From contig JAEINX010000038.1 in assembly GCA_016342645.1 (NCBI GenBank), positions 1 through 34,186 on the forward strand: a stretch of 34,186 bases of DNA, read 5' to 3'. A program made the translations under genes and the position numbers. The DNA comes from Bacteroidales bacterium. Lineage in GTDB: Bacteria > Bacteroidota > Bacteroidia > Bacteroidales > JAEINX01. Each line of letters opens with the position of its first letter. The stretch's first letter is position 1. Of the stretch, positions 1-9,142 are shown piece after piece. The notes beneath the pieces are model-generated. The model worked only from the letters and a program-made list of their open reading frames with translations, had not been told where the DNA came from and searched no databases.

Positions 1-112
1 GATTGTTTTGAAATTATTTGTTCTACTAAAGTAGTTCTTTTTTTCTTTCCAGACCCTCAAAATAAATTTTAGCCAAATATTTTTTAAAAAACTGTTAATT
101 ACAAAATAATTG

Positions 113-120
113 TATTTTTG
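113..120 (+). promoter_or_regulatory. Candidate -7 element of the tRNA-Ser promoter
   Basis: TATTTTTG matches the Bacteroidota -7 consensus TAnnTTTG and ends 4 bases before the mature tRNA begins. A clear -33 TTTG is not visible at the expected distance. The call rests on the -7 match and its position. Confidence 0.5.
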
Positions 121-124
121 CAGC

Positions 125-209
125 GGAAAAATGGCAGAGTGGTCGAATGCGGCGGTCTTGAAAACCGTTGAGGGTCACACCTCCGGGGGTTCGAATCCCT
201 CTTTTTCCG
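125..209 (+). tRNA. tRNA-Ser(UGA)
   Basis: This 85-nt cloverleaf has a 7-bp acceptor stem (GGAAAAA at 125-131 with TTTTTCC at 202-208) and G at the discriminator position 209. The anticodon stem is 152-156/164-168 with loop CTTGAAA, giving anticodon TGA at 159-161. A long variable arm and the T-loop GGTTCGAATCC follow. The long variable arm and discriminator G are class II tRNA-Ser traits. The CCA end is not encoded, because GCAAAA follows. It decodes UCN serine codons, mainly UCA. Confidence 0.97.
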
Positions 210-216
210 CAAAAAG

Positions 217-257
217 TCCTGAACACCCGAATAAAAAGGGTTTTCAGGATTTTTTTT
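217..257 (+). terminator. Rho-independent terminator after tRNA-Ser
   Basis: TCCTGAA (217-223) pairs with TTCAGGA (243-249), and ACCC (225-228) pairs with GGGT (238-241) inside it. A run of eight T follows at 250-257. It sits 8 bases after the tRNA and would end its transcript. Confidence 0.85.
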
Positions 258-381
258 GAATTATTCAGATTCAGGAAAAATTAAAAATATCGTTCTAATA
301 TTATTTTTTAGTTAAAATACTCCAAATCCATAAATGATAAACCTTTTTTTTATTTAATTCTCTCATTGTATAATTCTAACA

Positions 382-1743
382 TTAATCATTAATAAAACCC
401 GATTGGCTAAGCAAAGTCCAACTATCGGCCCAATTATAATTTCCAAAAGCTCCTTTAAAATTTACATTTTCAAACCATGAAGAAGGATAGGGGGCTAAAT
501 TTGTGAAAACATCTCCGAATGGAATGATTTTATAACTTCCGTCTTCATATTTAATTCCGGGATCAGAGATAATATTTTTCGCACTGACAAAGTATTCCCG
601 AAAGATAGCATTCTGCTCACTAACATCAATTCCCGATTCCGCAACAACCTTAAAAATACCTTCAGGAGTATCGTTATTAATGTTGAAGAAAACATTATTT
701 TTCACCTCAAGGTTTGCCTTTTCAAATTGAGTGTAGCTATTCATCCGATTTGGAGTGTATTCAAGTTCAACTCCTTTTCCCTGATTTATATAAATAGAAT
801 TTGCGAATTTTCCTCCGGCATTAAAACCAAAAGATATTAAAGAGTTATTAATTCCCACCCCACTTCCTATAAATGTTGCATTATAAATTTCAGGAATTGA
901 ATAAGGTTCACCTTCAATCGGGTTTTCACCACCGCCTGCTTCTGTTAACAAATCTCCACTTGCAAGGTCTTGAATAGCAAGCAAGAATTGACCTTTGCCA
1001 CTAAAACCCAAATCATAATCAAAAGCATCATCTCCACAAAAAGCAACAACAATATTTCTACAATTCACGCAGCCCCCAAAAAATTCAATTCCGTCATCAG
1101 CATTTGAAATTATTTCAACATGATCGATGATAGTTCCATTGCCGACAGCTCCCAAGGTCAAACCGTTTATTTCATTGCCCTCACCAATGTTGGTACCACC
1201 ATGCCGGATAGAAACATATTGAAGAATGCCTGAATTATCCTGATCATCCGATCCTCCGTATAAACCTCTCGGTTCGCTTAAAGGAATTCCTTCGATATGA
1301 CCTTCGGAGCTTTGTAGATTAAGGCGTGCATTTCCAAGAATCAATAAACCTCCCCAAAGGCCTTTTGCCAAAACAGGAACAGAACCTTGTAAATCATCTC
1401 CTTCGACAGTGAAAATAATTGGGTTTTCGGGATTACCTTTTGCAATAATTTTTGCTCCCCTTGCAACTATCAATGCACTTGCCGCCAAACCCTGGCCAAT
1501 TCTGCCTCTGATTACGGTACCTGCTTCAATTGTAAGTGTTTGTCCGTCGTTTACAAAAACGAAGCCTTCGATAATATATTCATTATCGGATGTCCAGCTT
1601 GTTGTGCCTGTCCCACTTCCGTTATCTCTGAATGTAATGATGTTATCTTTTACAACATAATTACTTTTTCGACAGGAATAAGAGAGAGTTAAAAAAAATA
1701 TTGTTAATACCAGTATGCTGAAATTAATGTTTCGATTATTCAT
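382..1743 (-). CDS. Surface or periplasmic lipoprotein, beta-helix-like
   Basis: This 453-residue protein has a hydrophobic leader ending in a lipobox-like LSYSC, with the lipidated Cys at residue 24, so it should be a lipoprotein. The mature part is rich in Gly, Asn and short hydrophobic strands. It contains phrases such as TIEAGTVIRG (about residues 71-80) and GNGTIIDHVEI that look like rungs of a right-handed parallel beta-helix. There is a short Cys pair (CVNC) near residue 227. Related Bacteroidota proteins are mostly annotated as hypothetical, and I recognise no catalytic site. It lies 240 bp after the porin gene on the same strand, and the two may be co-expressed. Substrate binding or a surface role is inference only. 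Confidence 0.75.
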   Translation of the reverse strand: MNNRNINFSILVLTIFFLTLSYSCRKSNYVVKDNIITFRDNGSGTGTTSWTSDNEYIIEGFVFVNDGQTLTIEAGTVIRGRIGQGLAASALIVARGAKIIAKGNPENPIIFTVEGDDLQGSVPVLAKGLWGGLLILGNARLNLQSSEGHIEGIPLSEPRGLYGGSDDQDNSGILQYVSIRHGGTNIGEGNEINGLTLGAVGNGTIIDHVEIISNADDGIEFFGGCVNCRNIVVAFCGDDAFDYDLGFSGKGQFLLAIQDLASGDLLTEAGGGENPIEGEPYSIPEIYNATFIGSGVGINNSLISFGFNAGGKFANSIYINQGKGVELEYTPNRMNSYTQFEKANLEVKNNVFFNINNDTPEGIFKVVAESGIDVSEQNAIFREYFVSAKNIISDPGIKYEDGSYKIIPFGDVFTNLAPYPSSWFENVNFKGAFGNYNWADSWTLLSQSGFIND

Positions 1744-1983
1744 TTTTACGATTATTTAAATTTGAATCTCAAATCTGTCTTTTATTGGTGTTGATTTTTG
1801 GGACTTCGATAATACATTACGCAGTTTGTTTAAATTCATCTTTCTATTTATCAAAAACAAATATGGTGGATAAATGGAATAATGGAATTGGCTTTCCAAG
1901 CATCCAATGTTCCAACTTTCCTTTTCTGATTTTTAATATTTATCGCAATTGTTTTTCCCGGCATATTCTATTCTACTAAGATA

Positions 1984-2997
1984 TTACTTAATTTTATATT
2001 CAAAATTCACAAAAATATATGATTCATTACTCATGTTTTCAGCATAAGGAACCCAGTCTTGATAGCTTAAAGAAATTTTTACATTTTTAATAGGAGTGAA
2101 TTGTAGGCCGGCAATTATTGCACTTCCATCATTCAGTAAGTTCCATGGATTTTCCCCATTTTTAATTATATTTGACGAGAGGCGGTCGTATCTCCCAAAT
2201 AATTGAAATTTTTTACTTATCTCATAAAAAGAATAAGTTGAGATACCCGTCATGTTTTTATTTTTTAGGAATTGGTAATTGGATTCATAGTTGAGTTCAA
2301 AACCTAAAGAAAACTTTTTTAGAAATCTATAGCCTGCGAATGCCGAAAGTGTTGATTGTGTGATATTTTTACTTGTAAAATCATAATAAATTCGAGTTAT
2401 CAGATTTTTTAAAGGCTTAAAAGTTATTCCTAAAGCACTTTTATAAGTGTCATCAGTTTGAAGTCTAACATAACCTTCACCATTCATAATCGTAAAATCA
2501 ACACTAATTTTTTCATTAAATTCATAAATAATATTTACACCAATGTCTGCACTTGAGCCAAATTTATGCTCATCCTGAAATGATTTATAAATATACCTGT
2601 GCCCCCAAAATGTTTCCTGAACATTAAATTGCAATAGGTCGATCAATCCAAAATTAAAACATAATTTTCCCTTTTTGTATTTAAGTGCGGCATTTTTAAA
2701 ATAGGCATATCTTTTTAATAATGAGTATTGCGATTCATCATCAGGACTACCGATATCAAGTTTTATAATAACAGAAAATTCATTGCTTAACTGATAAGAA
2801 TATCCAAAATATGCTCTTTTTATCTCAAAAGCGGAATTCTCTTTTCCATTAGTTAACAAGGTGTGGAAATTACTAAATATTTTTATTATGGGTTTACCAT
2901 GTGGCTTAAAGGTTGATGTGTCAGTTTTCTGAGCGGTAATTTGTGTTGATATTAAAAAACAAATTATCAAAACAAAAATTGAGTTTATTTTTCTCAT
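1984..2997 (-). CDS. Outer-membrane porin (OprO/OprP-like barrel)
   Basis: This 337-residue protein has a signal peptide with probable cleavage after ITA (residue 22). The rest is almost entirely alternating amphipathic strands rich in Tyr, Phe and Lys, and it ends in the aromatic strand FVNFEYKIK. This is the layout of the phosphate-selective porin O/P family and related 16-strand barrels. FEIKRAYFGYSYQLSNEF, near residue 60, is a typical early strand pair of that family. It should sit in the outer membrane and allow passage of small, possibly anionic solutes. The specificity cannot be read from the sequence. It is the first gene of a probable two-gene minus-strand unit with the beta-helix lipoprotein. 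Confidence 0.75.
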   Translation of the reverse strand: MRKINSIFVLIICFLISTQITAQKTDTSTFKPHGKPIIKIFSNFHTLLTNGKENSAFEIKRAYFGYSYQLSNEFSVIIKLDIGSPDDESQYSLLKRYAYFKNAALKYKKGKLCFNFGLIDLLQFNVQETFWGHRYIYKSFQDEHKFGSSADIGVNIIYEFNEKISVDFTIMNGEGYVRLQTDDTYKSALGITFKPLKNLITRIYYDFTSKNITQSTLSAFAGYRFLKKFSLGFELNYESNYQFLKNKNMTGISTYSFYEISKKFQLFGRYDRLSSNIIKNGENPWNLLNDGSAIIAGLQFTPIKNVKISLSYQDWVPYAENMSNESYIFVNFEYKIK

Positions 2998-3279
2998 ATA
3001 ATTTCTGTTATTTTTCGCAGCTAAAATAAAAACAAATGTTTTATTAAGTTTAATTTTATTAATTATTCGGGAAATTTACTAAATGGCTATATTGTTGTAA
3101 TCTAAAAACTCAGACAAATAGCAATTTAACCATTGGTATTCAATATTAATAAGTTTGTTATTAAAATCTTCATAATGCAATTTTCGCAAGCTCTGGTTTC
3201 AAAATGTGTTTTCTATATAATAAACACTTATTTTCGTATCGAAAAAGATTTTTTTTTCTTTATTACAAAATTAATTTAT

Positions 3280-4203
3280 ATGACAAACAAAAACCAAATC
3301 AGACAGGATTATGTAAATAGAATTAATAAAGTAATTGATTTTGTTGAAAATAATTTGGATAAGGATTTACCTTTAGAGCTTGTTTCAAAAAATGCTTGTT
3401 TTTCTCCTTTTCATTTCCACAGAATATTTTCGACAATTACAGGTGAGACTGTAAAAACCTTTGTTACGAGAAAGAGAATTGAGAAAATAGCTTCAATTTT
3501 ATTGACCGGAAATATTGATTCAATTACAAACTTAGCTTATGAAAACGGCTTTAAGGATTTATCATCATTTTCGCGTGCATTCAAAAAATTTTACGGAATG
3601 AGCGCCACCGAATTTCAGAAGAAAGGAAGGGAGAAATTTAGCAAGATTTGTAAAACGGAAAGCAAGAATTGTAAAGAGAAAATTACCTTTGAAAAGTATA
3701 TTTGCAGCATTAATAATTTAAAAAAATGGATAAATATGAATGCAGAAATTAAAGTAAAGGAAATGCCTGAATTAAAAATTGCTTATATCAGGCATGTTGG
3801 AGATTTTAATAAAATAGGTGCGGTTTTTGAAAGGCTTTTTAGATGGGCAGGCCAGAAAGGATTATTAAATTTTCCCAAAACGAAAACAATTACAGTTTAT
3901 CACGATGATCCTAAAGTAACTGAGATTTCAAAAGTCAGGCAAAGTGCCGGAATTACAATTGAAAAAGAAATTGCAACTGAAGGTGAAGTTGGAACAATGA
4001 CAATCCCTAAAGGGAAATTTGCGGTAGGCCGTTTTGAGATAGGAGTCGAAGGGTTTGAAAAAGCTTGGAACAGCATGTGTGTTTGGGTAGCCGAAAACGA
4101 ATATAAATCAAGAGACGGCAACTATTATGAATTGTATTATAATGATCACACACAACACCCTGAGCATAAATTTATTCTTGATATTTGTGTTCCGGTCGAA
4201 TAA
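3280..4203 (+). CDS. AraC-family regulator with GyrI-like effector domain
   Basis: I start at ATG 3280 (307 residues), because the 49 upstream codons that stay open encode a low-complexity, Phe/Ile-rich stretch with no family counterpart. Residues about 8-110 form an AraC/XylS double helix-turn-helix. Landmarks are LELVSKNACFSPFHFHRIF for the first HTH and ITNLAYENGFKDLSSFSRAFKKF for the second. Residues about 155-307 are a GyrI-like (SOUL/AraC effector-binding) domain. Its signature is the IRHVGDFNKIG segment, and it ends HKFILDICVPVE. Members usually sense small hydrophobic or cationic compounds and control efflux or stress genes. The neighbours do not reveal its target. It is divergent from the porin gene, with 282 bp between them. 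Confidence 0.9.
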   Translation: MTNKNQIRQDYVNRINKVIDFVENNLDKDLPLELVSKNACFSPFHFHRIFSTITGETVKTFVTRKRIEKIASILLTGNIDSITNLAYENGFKDLSSFSRAFKKFYGMSATEFQKKGREKFSKICKTESKNCKEKITFEKYICSINNLKKWINMNAEIKVKEMPELKIAYIRHVGDFNKIGAVFERLFRWAGQKGLLNFPKTKTITVYHDDPKVTEISKVRQSAGITIEKEIATEGEVGTMTIPKGKFAVGRFEIGVEGFEKAWNSMCVWVAENEYKSRDGNYYELYYNDHTQHPEHKFILDICVPVE

Positions 4204-4608
4204 AGGTTCCATAATAATTTCTGAACTTTGATGTTTAGAATTAGTTTTAAAAAACGTAATTGTCTATCAGTGGAAATGCATGGAGTGCCAGATTCGCCAC
4301 TGCTTCACAGATTTTAATTTCATTAAATTAAAGAAGTTTGGTCAATCCGCAAACCAGATTAAATATTAATAGCCTTGTACAGCTTGTCCCGAATATCGGG
4401 GCAATACAGGGCATGATAAGGCAATGCCAAATTTAGAATCCTGAAGGGATTCAATACTTACATTTATTTTAGCTTTCAATAGATACAGAAACAAAAAAAA
4501 AATAAAAAACGGTCAACTCTATACAGGCACGGTCAATGGTCACCCCCCAGCCTTTCCACTTTAGCCTTTTTCCTCCCCTAATACTATTTTTAAAATATCT
4601 ATCCACAA
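4204..4608. other. 405-bp gap between convergent genes, repeat debris
   Basis: I see no gene on either strand. Two short hairpins are present: CCCGAATATCGGG at 4388-4400 and GAATCCTGAAGGGATTC at 4436-4452. Both resemble fragments of dispersed palindromic repeats that are common between genes in Bacteroidota (from memory, not searched). The stretch at 4503-4545 contains two copies of CGGTCAA. Confidence 0.5.
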
Positions 4609-5079
4609 CTATTCAATCGGCAAATGTCTTGTAAAACCCTCTTCTAATGAAATAAAAGTTTCGGTTGTAGTTATTTCATAAATTGATTGAATTTTATTTA
4701 TAATTATTTGCTTAAGATGTTCATTGTTTCTGGAATAAACTTTTATCAACAATGAATATTTCCCTGTGATATGATGGCATTCCACAATTTCAGGAATTTC
4801 CTTAATTTTATAAAAAACATCTTCATGTGAGCTTTCTGAATTCAGGTTAATTTGAAGGCCAATATAAGCACAAGTAAAATAACCTAAACTTTTTGGATCT
4901 AATGAGCAATAATAACCTTTTATTATTTTTTTATCCTTTAATTTTTGAATCCTTTGGTGAATTGCGGCACCGGATACATTGCATTTCCTTGCAATGTCAA
5001 GAAAAGAAATTCGTGCATTATCCAATAGCAATGCAAGTACGTTTTTGTCTATTCTATCAATTTGTAAGTTGGTTTTCAT
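4609..5079 (-). CDS. Lrp/AsnC-family transcriptional regulator
   Basis: This 156-residue protein has the family's usual size and order. An N-terminal winged HTH comes first (IDRIDKNVLALLLDNARISF, then IARKCNVSGAAIHQRIQKL, about residues 8-50). A RAM ligand-binding domain follows (about 70-148), with the characteristic ITGKYSLLIKVYSRN segment. These regulators bind amino acids or keto acids and often control the adjacent divergent operon. Here the neighbour is the cupin-aminotransferase-dehydrogenase operon, 286 bp away. Control of that operon by an amino-acid intermediate is the simplest inference. The 5080-5365 gap would hold both promoters and the operator. A repeated ACAAAATACAATTAATTT-like segment at about 5113-5147 is a possible binding site. 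Confidence 0.92.
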   Translation of the reverse strand: MKTNLQIDRIDKNVLALLLDNARISFLDIARKCNVSGAAIHQRIQKLKDKKIIKGYYCSLDPKSLGYFTCAYIGLQINLNSESSHEDVFYKIKEIPEIVECHHITGKYSLLIKVYSRNNEHLKQIIINKIQSIYEITTTETFISLEEGFTRHLPIE

Positions 5080-5319
5080 TTTTTCAAGCTTTATTGTTAA
5101 TATTTATCAAAAATACAATTAATTTCTTACAAAATACAATTAATTTTTCTTTTTAAAATGAAAAATGTTAGTTTTTTGTTTTTTTTAAGATTAATAAGTA
5201 AATTTGTTGTTGAAAATTTATTGATTAGTAAATAATGCAAGTAGTTAATATTGTGCACCATATTCTCTGATTATAGAATTAAGAAAATATTTTTATTAAT
5301 GAAACTTGTTTTTAATTGT

Positions 5320-5327
5320 TAACTTTG
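5320..5327 (+). promoter_or_regulatory. Candidate -7 element for the cupin operon
   Basis: TAACTTTG matches TAnnTTTG exactly and lies 38 bp before the cupin ATG. No good -33 TTTG is found at the usual spacing, so an activator such as the divergent Lrp protein could be required (inference). Confidence 0.4.
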
Positions 5328-5365
5328 ATGAAAAAATATAATGAAAAAAATAAATTTCAATAATT

Positions 5366-5689
5366 ATGCCTTTTATAGAGTTAAAAAACATTAACGAAAA
5401 AGAAATCGTTCCCGGATATAAAGCCAGATTTATACATTCTGAGAACATGACAACTGCTTTTTGGAATATAGAAAAAGGATATTCATTGCCCGAACATTCT
5501 CATATTCATGAGCAAATCTCGTGTGTAATTAAAGGTGAGTTTGAGCTTTTCCTTGATGGAGAAACACAATTAATGAACTCGGGAAAAGTAGCAGTAATTC
5601 CAGCCAATGCTATCCATTCAGGCAAGGCTATTACCGATTGCAAAATAATTGACATTTTCAATCCTGTTAGGGAAGATTATAAAACATAA
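5366..5689 (+). CDS. Small single-domain cupin protein
   Basis: This 107-residue single cupin barrel carries both motifs. Motif 1 (residues 38-57) reads GYSLPEHSHIHEQISCVIKG with candidate metal ligands His44, His46 (or His48) and Glu49. Motif 2 (73-84) reads GKVAVIPANAIH with His84. The four ligands imply a bound divalent metal. Small cupins of this type act as isomerases, dioxygenases or accessory proteins, and sequence alone does not decide. It is the first gene of a compact plus-strand operon and lies 38 bp before the next gene, so it probably handles an intermediate of the same pathway. Confidence 0.85.
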   Translation: MPFIELKNINEKEIVPGYKARFIHSENMTTAFWNIEKGYSLPEHSHIHEQISCVIKGEFELFLDGETQLMNSGKVAVIPANAIHSGKAITDCKIIDIFNPVREDYKT

Positions 5690-5727
5690 ATAAAAACAAT
5701 AATTTATAAATAAAAAACGAAACTATA

Positions 5728-6969
5728 ATGAAATACAAACTTTTATCACATTCCGACCTTAAAGCAATTGATGCTTTAAAAGAATTTCACGGCGGAAGCA
5801 ATGAAATAAATCAAACTATTAAAAAAATGCGGGATTTGGAAACCCGAAAAAAAATTCTCAACGAAAGAGGTTTTGGTGAAATGATTACTGACGCAGAAAA
5901 ATGGATTAAAAAATTCCCAAAAGTTGAAGATTTTGAGAAAGAAATCAATCCTGTGTATAATAAAGATTTTGGAATTGCCACCAGTCAAGTTTCAGGTTTT
6001 CAGGGTGCTTATGTTACACATTTTTTTATGAAAAAAGTTGCAGAAACTGCAAAAACCGACCCTGTATTTATTCCTGCTGAAATGATATCAGTTGTTCCTT
6101 TAACCGATTATTATGTTTACAGCGGTGATTTGATGGCTACTTTAGCCATGACTGAGAACATTATGCAAACTTCAAAATATTGTAGTACAAATTTAATTGG
6201 GATACCACATCCTGAAAGCAGGTTTGTTAAGCTTGAAGAAGTTACCGGAAAAACCTTTCACCGTGGCGATGTTGGCGAAAATATGTCTGCAATTATTTTG
6301 AAAAATCAAGGAACTGCATTTGGTAATTTTGGAGGAATTGAAGTTGCAGACGATAATCATTTATTTTATCTTGACGGAGTAATCAGAACAGCTAAAGAAA
6401 ACGGAGCCGATTTCTTTTTAAATCCAAGCTGGAGTTCTATAATTGCTGCTTGTTATTTTGGCCGTGATATTCCGAATTTGAATTTTAAAGTTTCTATGCT
6501 GCTTGCAACTCAAAACACCATGCAATTCAGAATGCTGTTAAATATTATGAATGAATATATAAGAGATGATAACACTACTCCTATTTATGAAATTAACATT
6601 GGTAATGGTGTAAGCCCTCATAATTTCATTCAATGCGCCAAAGAACTTGACGAAAGTGGTATTAAGGGTGTTAGCCTTGCCGCTCATATTCGTATTAATC
6701 CGGATCTTGGAATTGAGAATTTTAATTGGATAGAAAATGCTCATAAAGTTCTTGAAAGCGGAACAAATATGACTTATAAGTATGAAAGTGATGGAACAGC
6801 AAGAGAATTTGACACTATGGCAGCATATTTTATGTCGGATGATGAAAGAAAAGCTAATGCTCAAAAAATCGGTGATGTTATTTACTATAAATCACTTCGA
6901 GCCACAAAAGACGGAAAAGATATGATGAAAAAAGGAATCAGGGTGAGATTTGGAAATGGATCATATTAA
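5728..6969 (+). CDS. Conserved-looking protein of unknown family
   Basis: I do not recognise this 413-residue protein. It has no signal peptide or membrane segment and should be cytosolic. The N-terminal 75 residues are helical and charged. The remainder alternates hydrophobic strands and helices, with Gly- and acid-rich turns such as HRGDVGENM, NFGGIEVADDN and YEINIGNGVSPHN, compatible with an alpha/beta or TIM-barrel enzyme. It sits between the cupin and an aminotransferase, with only 12 bp to the latter, so it is almost certainly a pathway enzyme of this operon. No cofactor motif (Rossmann, PLP lysine, iron-sulfur cysteines) is evident. Confidence 0.8.
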   Translation: MKYKLLSHSDLKAIDALKEFHGGSNEINQTIKKMRDLETRKKILNERGFGEMITDAEKWIKKFPKVEDFEKEINPVYNKDFGIATSQVSGFQGAYVTHFFMKKVAETAKTDPVFIPAEMISVVPLTDYYVYSGDLMATLAMTENIMQTSKYCSTNLIGIPHPESRFVKLEEVTGKTFHRGDVGENMSAIILKNQGTAFGNFGGIEVADDNHLFYLDGVIRTAKENGADFFLNPSWSSIIAACYFGRDIPNLNFKVSMLLATQNTMQFRMLLNIMNEYIRDDNTTPIYEINIGNGVSPHNFIQCAKELDESGIKGVSLAAHIRINPDLGIENFNWIENAHKVLESGTNMTYKYESDGTAREFDTMAAYFMSDDERKANAQKIGDVIYYKSLRATKDGKDMMKKGIRVRFGNGSY

Positions 6970-6981
6970 TAGTTTGTTAAA

Positions 6982-8208
6982 ATGATTAAAAATTGGCAAG
7001 AAAGATTTTCTGAAAACATTAAGGATTATGAAGGCTATCCGATTGGCAAAACTCTGAAATATTTAGCTAATCCTGAAATTATTTCATTAGCCGGCGGATT
7101 ACCTTCACCCAATGTTTTTCAGAAATCAGAGATGAGACAAATCTCTGAAAGGATTTTAAGAGAAGATATTGAAAAAATCATGCAATATTCAGCCATTCCC
7201 GGCGAACAAGTGCTCTTTGACTCCATAATAAATTTTTTGGAAAGAGATGATATTATTGTAAAAAAGGAAAATATCCTAATTACAACATCAGGGCAACATG
7301 GACTTGATTTGGCAGGCCGACTTTTTCTTAATCCCAACGACACGGTAATTCTCGACCGCCCCACTTTCGCAGGAGCAATAGTTTCGTTTTCAATGGAACG
7401 TCCCGAATTTATTGGTGTTGATATTGAAAACGATGGTTCAAATGTTGAAGGTTTCAGACAGAAAATTCTGGAATTAAAAAAACAAAACAAAAAGCCAAAA
7501 TTCATTTATGTTGTTCCTGACTTTCAAAATCCGACAGGAATTACAATGAGTTATGAAAAACGAATTCAATTATTAGATTTGAGTTATGAATTTAAAATTC
7601 CTATAATCGAAGACAGTCCTTATCGTGATCTTAGGTATTATGGAAATCCAATTCCTTCAATATTTTCATTAGATCAGAAACTTCATGAGGGGGGTGGAAA
7701 TGTTATAGGTTTATATACTTTCTCGAAAATATTTTGTCCGGGCCTTAGAGTTGGATTTAATATTGGACCTGAGAATGTTATTAAAAAAATGACAAATATT
7801 AAGGAGGGAAATATTCTTAACACTCCAAAATATAATCAGGATTTATGTTCAGCTTTTCTCTCGGAGATGGATTTAGAAACTCATTTTGATAATTGCAAGA
7901 ATTATTATCGCGAAAAACTTGAGGTTTTCCTAAAAACTATGGAAAAATATTTCCCGAAAGAAACCGGTGTAAGCTGGACTACTTCTGAGGGTGGACTTTT
8001 TCTTTGGGTTTCGGTTCCTGAACATATTGACACGAATGAATTGTTTTTTGAAGCAATAAAATATAAGGTGGCATTTGTTCCGGGTGAACAATTTTATGGA
8101 GAAAATCCTGCAAAAAATCACATGAGGATAAATTTTTCCTATGCTTCAAAAAAACAATTAGAGGAAGCAATTAAGCGGCTTGCTGATTGTGTTAAGCCTT
8201 TGCTTTAA
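6982..8208 (+). CDS. PLP-dependent aminotransferase, class I/II (LysN/MocR-like)
   Basis: This 408-residue fold-type I aminotransferase lacks the GntR HTH of true MocR regulators, so it is an enzyme. Visible residues are Asn183 in FQNPTG, Asp211 in IIEDSPY (pyridine-nitrogen partner) with Tyr214, Lys249 in TFSKIF (Schiff base) and Arg256 in GLRVGF. The N-terminal ISLAGGLPSPNVF motif is typical of 2-aminoadipate, kynurenine and aromatic or branched-chain aminotransferases. It would convert an amino acid to its 2-oxo acid with 2-oxoglutarate as acceptor. The next gene starts 17 bp downstream. The substrate is not predictable. The pairing with an aldehyde oxidoreductase suggests amino-acid degradation through an aldehyde. 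Confidence 0.9.
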   Translation: MIKNWQERFSENIKDYEGYPIGKTLKYLANPEIISLAGGLPSPNVFQKSEMRQISERILREDIEKIMQYSAIPGEQVLFDSIINFLERDDIIVKKENILITTSGQHGLDLAGRLFLNPNDTVILDRPTFAGAIVSFSMERPEFIGVDIENDGSNVEGFRQKILELKKQNKKPKFIYVVPDFQNPTGITMSYEKRIQLLDLSYEFKIPIIEDSPYRDLRYYGNPIPSIFSLDQKLHEGGGNVIGLYTFSKIFCPGLRVGFNIGPENVIKKMTNIKEGNILNTPKYNQDLCSAFLSEMDLETHFDNCKNYYREKLEVFLKTMEKYFPKETGVSWTTSEGGLFLWVSVPEHIDTNELFFEAIKYKVAFVPGEQFYGENPAKNHMRINFSYASKKQLEEAIKRLADCVKPLL

Positions 8209-8225
8209 TCAAAACTGAGCTAAAA

Positions 8226-9017
8226 ATGGATTTAAAAATTAAAAACAAAGTAGCTCTTATAACCGCTTCAAGCAGTGGTCTTGGAAAAGCCGTAGCACTT
8301 CGACTTTCGAAGGAGGGTGCAAAAGTGATGATATGTTCACGAAGCGAGAAAAATATTTTAAAAGCTAAAACCGAAATTGAGGCAAAAACACAGGGTATCG
8401 TTAGAGCTTTCATCACCGATGTAACTGATGATAATCAAGTGAGCGAAATGATTAACATCATTGTTAATGAATTTGGAGGTATTGATATTTTAATTTGCAA
8501 TGCAGGAGGACCACCTTCAGGTAGAGCTATCGATTTTAAAGTCAATGATTATAGAAAAGCAGTTGAACTAAACTTAATAAGCACAATTAACCTTTCTTAT
8601 AAAGTTTTAGACTTTATGAAAAAGCAGAAATGGGGAAGGATTATTAACATCACTTCTGTTTCGGCGAAACAACCTATTGAAAATCTGATTCTTTCAAATA
8701 CTGCCAGAGCTGGAGTTTTGGGTTTTGCCAAATCTTTATCAAGCCAAGTTGCATCCTATGGAATTACAGTAAATTCGGTTTGCCCCGGATTTACAAAAAC
8801 CCAAAGAGTTGAAAACATAGCTAAGGCTTTCGTCGAAAGTGGACAAGGGACTCAAGAAGATTTTTATAATAACCTTGAAGCAACAGTCCCGATGAAAAGA
8901 ATCGGAACGACCGATGAATTTGCCCAAACCGTTGGTTTTCTTGCCTCCGAAGGTGCCGGATATATTACGGGAGTTGCATTGCAAATTGATGGCGGATGGG
9001 TGAAGGGATTGTTTTAA
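8226..9017 (+). CDS. SDR-family protein with altered catalytic tetrad
   Basis: This 263-residue short-chain dehydrogenase/reductase fold protein resembles FabG. The cofactor loop reads TASSSGLG (13-20) instead of TGxxxGxG, so the first glycine is alanine. NAG (92-94) and the tetrad Asn (116) are present, and a Ser is available at 144 or 146. The YxxxK position reads SNTAR (157-161), so catalytic Tyr is Ser157 and Lys is Arg161. This matches the described SDR subgroup called BKR-like SDR-like, which lacks a perfect tetrad. It may be a reductase using a different acid/base, an isomerase or lyase, or non-catalytic. It lies in the operon between the aminotransferase and homoserine dehydrogenase. 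Confidence 0.9.
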   Translation: MDLKIKNKVALITASSSGLGKAVALRLSKEGAKVMICSRSEKNILKAKTEIEAKTQGIVRAFITDVTDDNQVSEMINIIVNEFGGIDILICNAGGPPSGRAIDFKVNDYRKAVELNLISTINLSYKVLDFMKKQKWGRIINITSVSAKQPIENLILSNTARAGVLGFAKSLSSQVASYGITVNSVCPGFTKTQRVENIAKAFVESGQGTQEDFYNNLEATVPMKRIGTTDEFAQTVGFLASEGAGYITGVALQIDGGWVKGLF

Positions 9018-9142
9018 GTCAAATATGTAAACGAAAAATGTAACATACAAGATTTTTGTGATTTTCTTAACTAAATAAAAGTAGTAATCTCGAATATCTT
9101 TTAAAATGAAAAATTTAATAAAATTAAAAAAGAAATAATATT

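Noticed and set aside
1744..1983. Plus-strand 64-codon ORF between the lipoprotein and porin
   Set aside because: There is no start context or homology-like composition. It looks like ordinary spacer.
3133..3279. Upstream start for the AraC-family gene
   Set aside because: The extra 49 residues are low-complexity and lie before the conserved domain. ATG 3280 gives the normal length.
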